From NCBI GenBank assembly GCA_003695135.1, contig RFIR01000315.1, positions 1-11,042 on the forward strand: a stretch of 11,042 nt of DNA, given 5' to 3'. The position numbers were made by a program, and so were the translations under genes. The notes under the pieces are model-generated. The model had not been told where the DNA came from. It searched no databases and worked only from the letters and a program-made list of their open reading frames with translations. This DNA is from Alphaproteobacteria bacterium (lineage in GTDB: Bacteria; Pseudomonadota; Alphaproteobacteria; Rhodobacterales; Rhodobacteraceae). How positions within the stretch are numbered: the stretch's first letter is position 1; every line of letters starts with the position of its first letter. Positions 8,283-11,042 of this stretch are shown here, in pieces.

Positions 8283-9956
8283 GTGCGAATCCGTGTTCCT
8301 GTTCCCGTTTACGTCCCCGGTACCTCGACGCCCCCGACCTCAGGCGACGATACGATCAGCGCCACCGCCAGCGGCGATGTCATCCGCGGGCTCGGCGGCA
8401 ACGACACGCTGAGCAGCGCCTTCGACAATGTCACGCTGAACGGCGGCACCGGCAATGACAGCCTCGTCACCAGCTACACGGTGGTGAACCCGCCCGCGCC
8501 CGGCTCGCTGTTCGCGCAGCAGAGCGGCGGGACGGGCGATGACAGCCTGACAAGCTATCTGCGGGTCGAGGGCAGCAACGACGCCTCGACGGCGATAAAC
8601 AGCTACGGCGGCACAGGCGCCGACATCATCGACATCACCTTTCTGGCCTGGTCCTTCTCGGCCAACAACGACACCGCCATCACCGCCAATGGCGGCGACG
8701 GGGCCGACACGATCACCGTCAGCGCCGGGGCGTGGGGCAATTTCTCGCGCATCGACACCAGGGTGAATGCCGGGGCGGGCGACGACACGGTCAACAGCAG
8801 CGCCGTCACCCGGGCGGGCGGGCTGAACGAGATCTACCAGACCCTGACCGGCAAGGATGGCATCGACCGGCTCACCGCCAGCTCGCGCGCCGACTCCGCC
8901 TTCACCAATGTCTATTTCAACCACGAGATCAAGGGCGGCACCGGCGATGACGAGCTGACCTCGATCGTCAGCGTCGATCAGACCGCGCTCGATGCCACCA
9001 CCAAGATCGACCTCAGGGGCGGCGCCGGCAACGACATCATCACCTCCGACACCGTCACCCGCACCAATGTCGGTACCGCGGCCAACAGTCAGAACTTCTA
9101 TGGCGGCCGTGGCGATGACAGCTTCGACATCCGCACCGATATCGGTGCCTATCAGGGCAACGACATCTCGACCCTCGAGGTGCGCGCCGCTTCGGGCGAC
9201 GACGTCATCGCCATGTTCACCCATGTCGATCATTCGGGTCTGAGCGGCTTCAACTCCACCTCGGTCAACCGCGCCATTGCCGGCGGCGGAAGCGATCTGG
9301 TGACGCTTGATCTTTCGGCCACCGGCGGGGCGGGACCCAACAAGAGCTTCACGCTGCGCAATGTCGGCTTCGGCAATGGCGGCGGCGATGTCATGACCGC
9401 ACGGGTCGACGATTCCGCGGCCGGCTCCGGCGTCACGGCGCTGGTGGAGAATGCGCTCGACGGCGGCGGCGGCGGCGATGCGCTGACCGGCGAGGTCTCG
9501 GCCGCCAGCCAGGGCCGCAGCGTGCTGCTGGGCGGCGCGGGCATGGACAGCCTGACCCTGCGCGGCGGGGTGAACAATGTCGCGGTCGGCGGTGCGGGAC
9601 GCGACCTGATTGACCTGACCGCGAGCCCGGGCGCCGACATCCTCGAATTCCGCACCGGGGTCGATGAAGGCCGGGACACGGTGCTGGGCTGGGACCGCGC
9701 CAGCGATGTGCTCAACATCCTCGATGCGGCGGGCAACGCCATCGCCGATGCCGGCGCGCCCGGGCTGGCGGATGATTTCGACGCGCTGGTGACGGTAAGC
9801 TTCAATGGCGCCTCGGCGGTGCTGACCACCATCGACGGCACCCGGATCACGTTCTCTGGCACCGGCAGCGGGGCTGCGAGCGTCGCCGATCTGGTGGCCG
9901 ACCCGCTGACCCAGCTCATCAGCGATCCCGCGCTCTACGCCACGGCCTTCGCCTGA
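8283..9956 (+). CDS. RTX-like calcium-binding protein with ~28-residue repeats, probable type I secretion substrate
   Basis: This 557-residue protein is built of glycine/aspartate repeats. RTX-like motifs (GGTGNDSL, GGTGDDSL, GGTGADII and similar) start at residues 54, 82, 109, 137, 163, 190, 218, 246, 274, 302, 334, 364, 394, 417 and 436. The spacing is 26-28 residues up to 302, 30-32 to 394, then 23 and 19. Each unit has one calcium-type turn followed by an alternating polar/hydrophobic stretch, and a second such stretch before the next turn, suggesting a beta-solenoid rather than the compact nonapeptide roll. There is no Sec signal and no cysteine. The C-terminus (GADILEFRTG, a DTVLGWDRASDVLNI segment, final ATAFA) looks like type I secretion-dependent RTX proteins. 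Start GTG 8283 is forced by an in-frame stop at 8262 and the lack of early ATGs; GGTGATC lies just upstream. Calcium binding and secretion are inferred; function is unknown, possibly a surface or matrix protein. No transporter genes are in view. Confidence 0.85.
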   Translation: MRIRVPVPVYVPGTSTPPTSGDDTISATASGDVIRGLGGNDTLSSAFDNVTLNGGTGNDSLVTSYTVVNPPAPGSLFAQQSGGTGDDSLTSYLRVEGSNDASTAINSYGGTGADIIDITFLAWSFSANNDTAITANGGDGADTITVSAGAWGNFSRIDTRVNAGAGDDTVNSSAVTRAGGLNEIYQTLTGKDGIDRLTASSRADSAFTNVYFNHEIKGGTGDDELTSIVSVDQTALDATTKIDLRGGAGNDIITSDTVTRTNVGTAANSQNFYGGRGDDSFDIRTDIGAYQGNDISTLEVRAASGDDVIAMFTHVDHSGLSGFNSTSVNRAIAGGGSDLVTLDLSATGGAGPNKSFTLRNVGFGNGGGDVMTARVDDSAAGSGVTALVENALDGGGGGDALTGEVSAASQGRSVLLGGAGMDSLTLRGGVNNVAVGGAGRDLIDLTASPGADILEFRTGVDEGRDTVLGWDRASDVLNILDAAGNAIADAGAPGLADDFDALVTVSFNGASAVLTTIDGTRITFSGTGSGAASVADLVADPLTQLISDPALYATAFA

Positions 9957-10116
9957 TCCGGCCCGCCCGCGAAGGGGCGCGCGGTGACGCTTTCGTGGCT
10001 GGGGTCCGATCAAATCCTAAGACCTTGGTCGGGAAATTCGCCCGACCATACGCGGCATCGGCGCAGCCCCGTCCACCTATGCTGGGTCTGGCAACAGGTG
10101 AAGAGGGAGAGGATCC
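9957..10116 (+). promoter_or_regulatory. Intergenic region before the FG-GAP gene
   Basis: These 160 bases separate the two exported-protein genes. TGGTCGGG (10026-10033) and CCCGACCA (10041-10048) form a perfect 8-bp inverted repeat around a 7-base AAATTCG loop, without a T-run. It could be an operator or a weak terminator for the RTX gene. TATGCT (10078-10083) is a possible -10 element, but no good -35 accompanies it. GAGGGAGAGG (10103-10112) is the ribosome site of the next gene. Confidence 0.4.
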
Positions 10117-11042
10117 GTGGCTGGCGAAGGCAATCAGATCGCTCCGAACCCCGGTCGGGATGGCGACGGTGTCGTCTGGAGAGGCGGGGTGGGGCAATTC
10201 TCCGACCGCGTCGTCGGCGTGGCGGCCCGTGAACTTGCCCTGGGCGGCGGGCTGGATGCCGGCCGCGGGGCAGAGATCGGTGTACCGCAGACGGAACCGG
10301 CGGAGTCCGGGATCGGCATTCGCGCGGCAGTCCTCGCGCCGGTCGGGATCGACATCGCCGGCGAGCTGTCGGGCACGGAGCGCGCTGGCGCGGCGATGCC
10401 GGTCCTTCCTGTGCCCGTCCTGTCGGTGGCACCGGGGATGGCGGTGCAGGGCAATGTGCCGATCATCACCGAGGATCACTACTTCACCGCCACGCTGAGC
10501 CAGCGGAAATTCGGCGACGAGCTTGGCTTAAGCTTCGATGGCGGCCTTCTCGCCGTCGGCTCGCCGTGGCATCAGTATCCCGGAATCGCGACCGCCAATC
10601 AGGGTGCGGTCTATCTCTACGATTCGGCCGCTGTGCCGACGCCGCTTGCCATACTGCAGCCGACCCAGATTCCCAACGACCGGTTCTCGCAATCGCTGTC
10701 GATGGACTATTCCGGCTCGCTCCTGCTCGTCGGCGCACCGGGCGACGACCGGGGCCGGACCTCGGCTGGCGATCCGACCTACGATCCGGAGACCGGCAGC
10801 GTCTACATCTACGATCTGACTGGACCCGCGCCGGTTCTGGTCAGCGAGATCATGGCCGGCGACAGCATCCAGCGCATCGACCAGTTCGGTTTCAATCTCG
10901 ATCTGTCCGGCGATGGCAGCCGGGCGCTGATCTCCTCCACCATCCGCGGCGACGGCTCGCCGCCGCCGGGCGGGGCCTTCCCGCTGTCCGGCGACATGCT
11001 GGTCTACGACTTCAACGGGACCACGCCCAGCTACCTCTACAC
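10117..11042 (+). CDS. FG-GAP/integrin-alpha-like repeat protein (partial, runs off the right edge)
   Basis: The visible 308 residues begin at GTG 10117 (MAGEGNQIAPNPGRDGDG...). An in-frame stop at 10099-10101 and the strong site GAGGGAGAGG just upstream fix this start. Residues 1-120 are glycine/alanine/proline-rich and unrecognised. Three FG-GAP-type repeats follow: FGDELGLSFDGGLLAVGSP from 132, FSQSLSMDYSGSLLLVGAPGDD from 190 and FGFNLDLSGDGSRALISS from 257. Each is followed by an acidic turn and two of them by a GAVYLYD/GSVYIYD strand. The 58-67 residue spacing is that of beta-propeller blades, as in integrin alpha chains and bacterial FG-GAP proteins, which bind calcium and often act in adhesion. 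No Sec signal is visible, so export through a C-terminal signal beyond the window is possible, as for its RTX neighbour. The full length, other domains and the partner are unknown. Confidence 0.82.
   Translation, partial: MAGEGNQIAPNPGRDGDGVVWRGGVGQFSDRVVGVAARELALGGGLDAGRGAEIGVPQTEPAESGIGIRAAVLAPVGIDIAGELSGTERAGAAMPVLPVPVLSVAPGMAVQGNVPIITEDHYFTATLSQRKFGDELGLSFDGGLLAVGSPWHQYPGIATANQGAVYLYDSAAVPTPLAILQPTQIPNDRFSQSLSMDYSGSLLLVGAPGDDRGRTSAGDPTYDPETGSVYIYDLTGPAPVLVSEIMAGDSIQRIDQFGFNLDLSGDGSRALISSTIRGDGSPPPGGAFPLSGDMLVYDFNGTTPSYLY

Noticed and set aside
8340..10013. A 557-codon stop-free frame antisense to the RTX-like gene
   Set aside because: It mirrors the RTX coding strand, has biased composition and no recognisable domain; the plus strand has clear RTX repeats.

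Overview
The window looks like a chromosomal segment of a high-GC alphaproteobacterium, most likely Rhodobacteraceae/Rhodobacterales. This is inferred from strong G/C preference at third codon positions, the GlcD/GlcE/GlcF and PNPase sequence style, and an rpsO-pnp pair. No marker here fixes the genus.

Left part (1-4341, all minus strand): a glycolate oxidase operon transcribed right to left as glcD (4341-2908), glcE (2915-1737) and glcF (1408-104). The start of a protein with a signal-peptide-like N-terminus follows and runs off the left edge (50-1). glcD and glcE overlap by 8 bases. glcE and glcF are separated by an unusual 328-base gap holding a foldable element bounded by a perfect 9-bp inverted repeat. 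Together GlcDEF oxidise glycolate to glyoxylate, passing electrons from flavin through iron-sulfur clusters to the quinone pool.

Middle (4342-5539): about 1.2 kb without a convincing gene. It contains an AT-rich ~130-bp tandem repeat (two full copies and one partial copy). Each full copy carries a perfect 8-bp hairpin, with a compensatory base-pair change between copies. The unit's end sequence recurs in inverted orientation at 4559-4579, which suggests a non-autonomous mobile element or its remains. Further right is a strong 8-bp inverted repeat (5067-5095), then the upstream region of rpsO.

Right-centre (5540-8221, plus): rpsO (ribosomal protein S15), a hairpin terminator or processing site, a 166-base structured leader, pnp (polynucleotide phosphorylase) and a textbook intrinsic terminator. 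This is a conserved housekeeping unit.

Right (8283-11042, plus): two probable exported accessory proteins. The first is a 557-residue RTX-like protein. Its glycine/aspartate calcium-binding motifs are not packed as nonapeptides but recur about every 28 residues, implying a large-coil beta-solenoid with a type I secretion C-terminus. The second, cut by the window edge, has three FG-GAP/integrin-alpha-like repeats spaced about 60 residues apart and no Sec signal. No secretion machinery is visible. The most unusual items are the 28-residue RTX solenoid, the tandem/inverted repeat cluster upstream of glcD and the structured insert between glcE and glcF.
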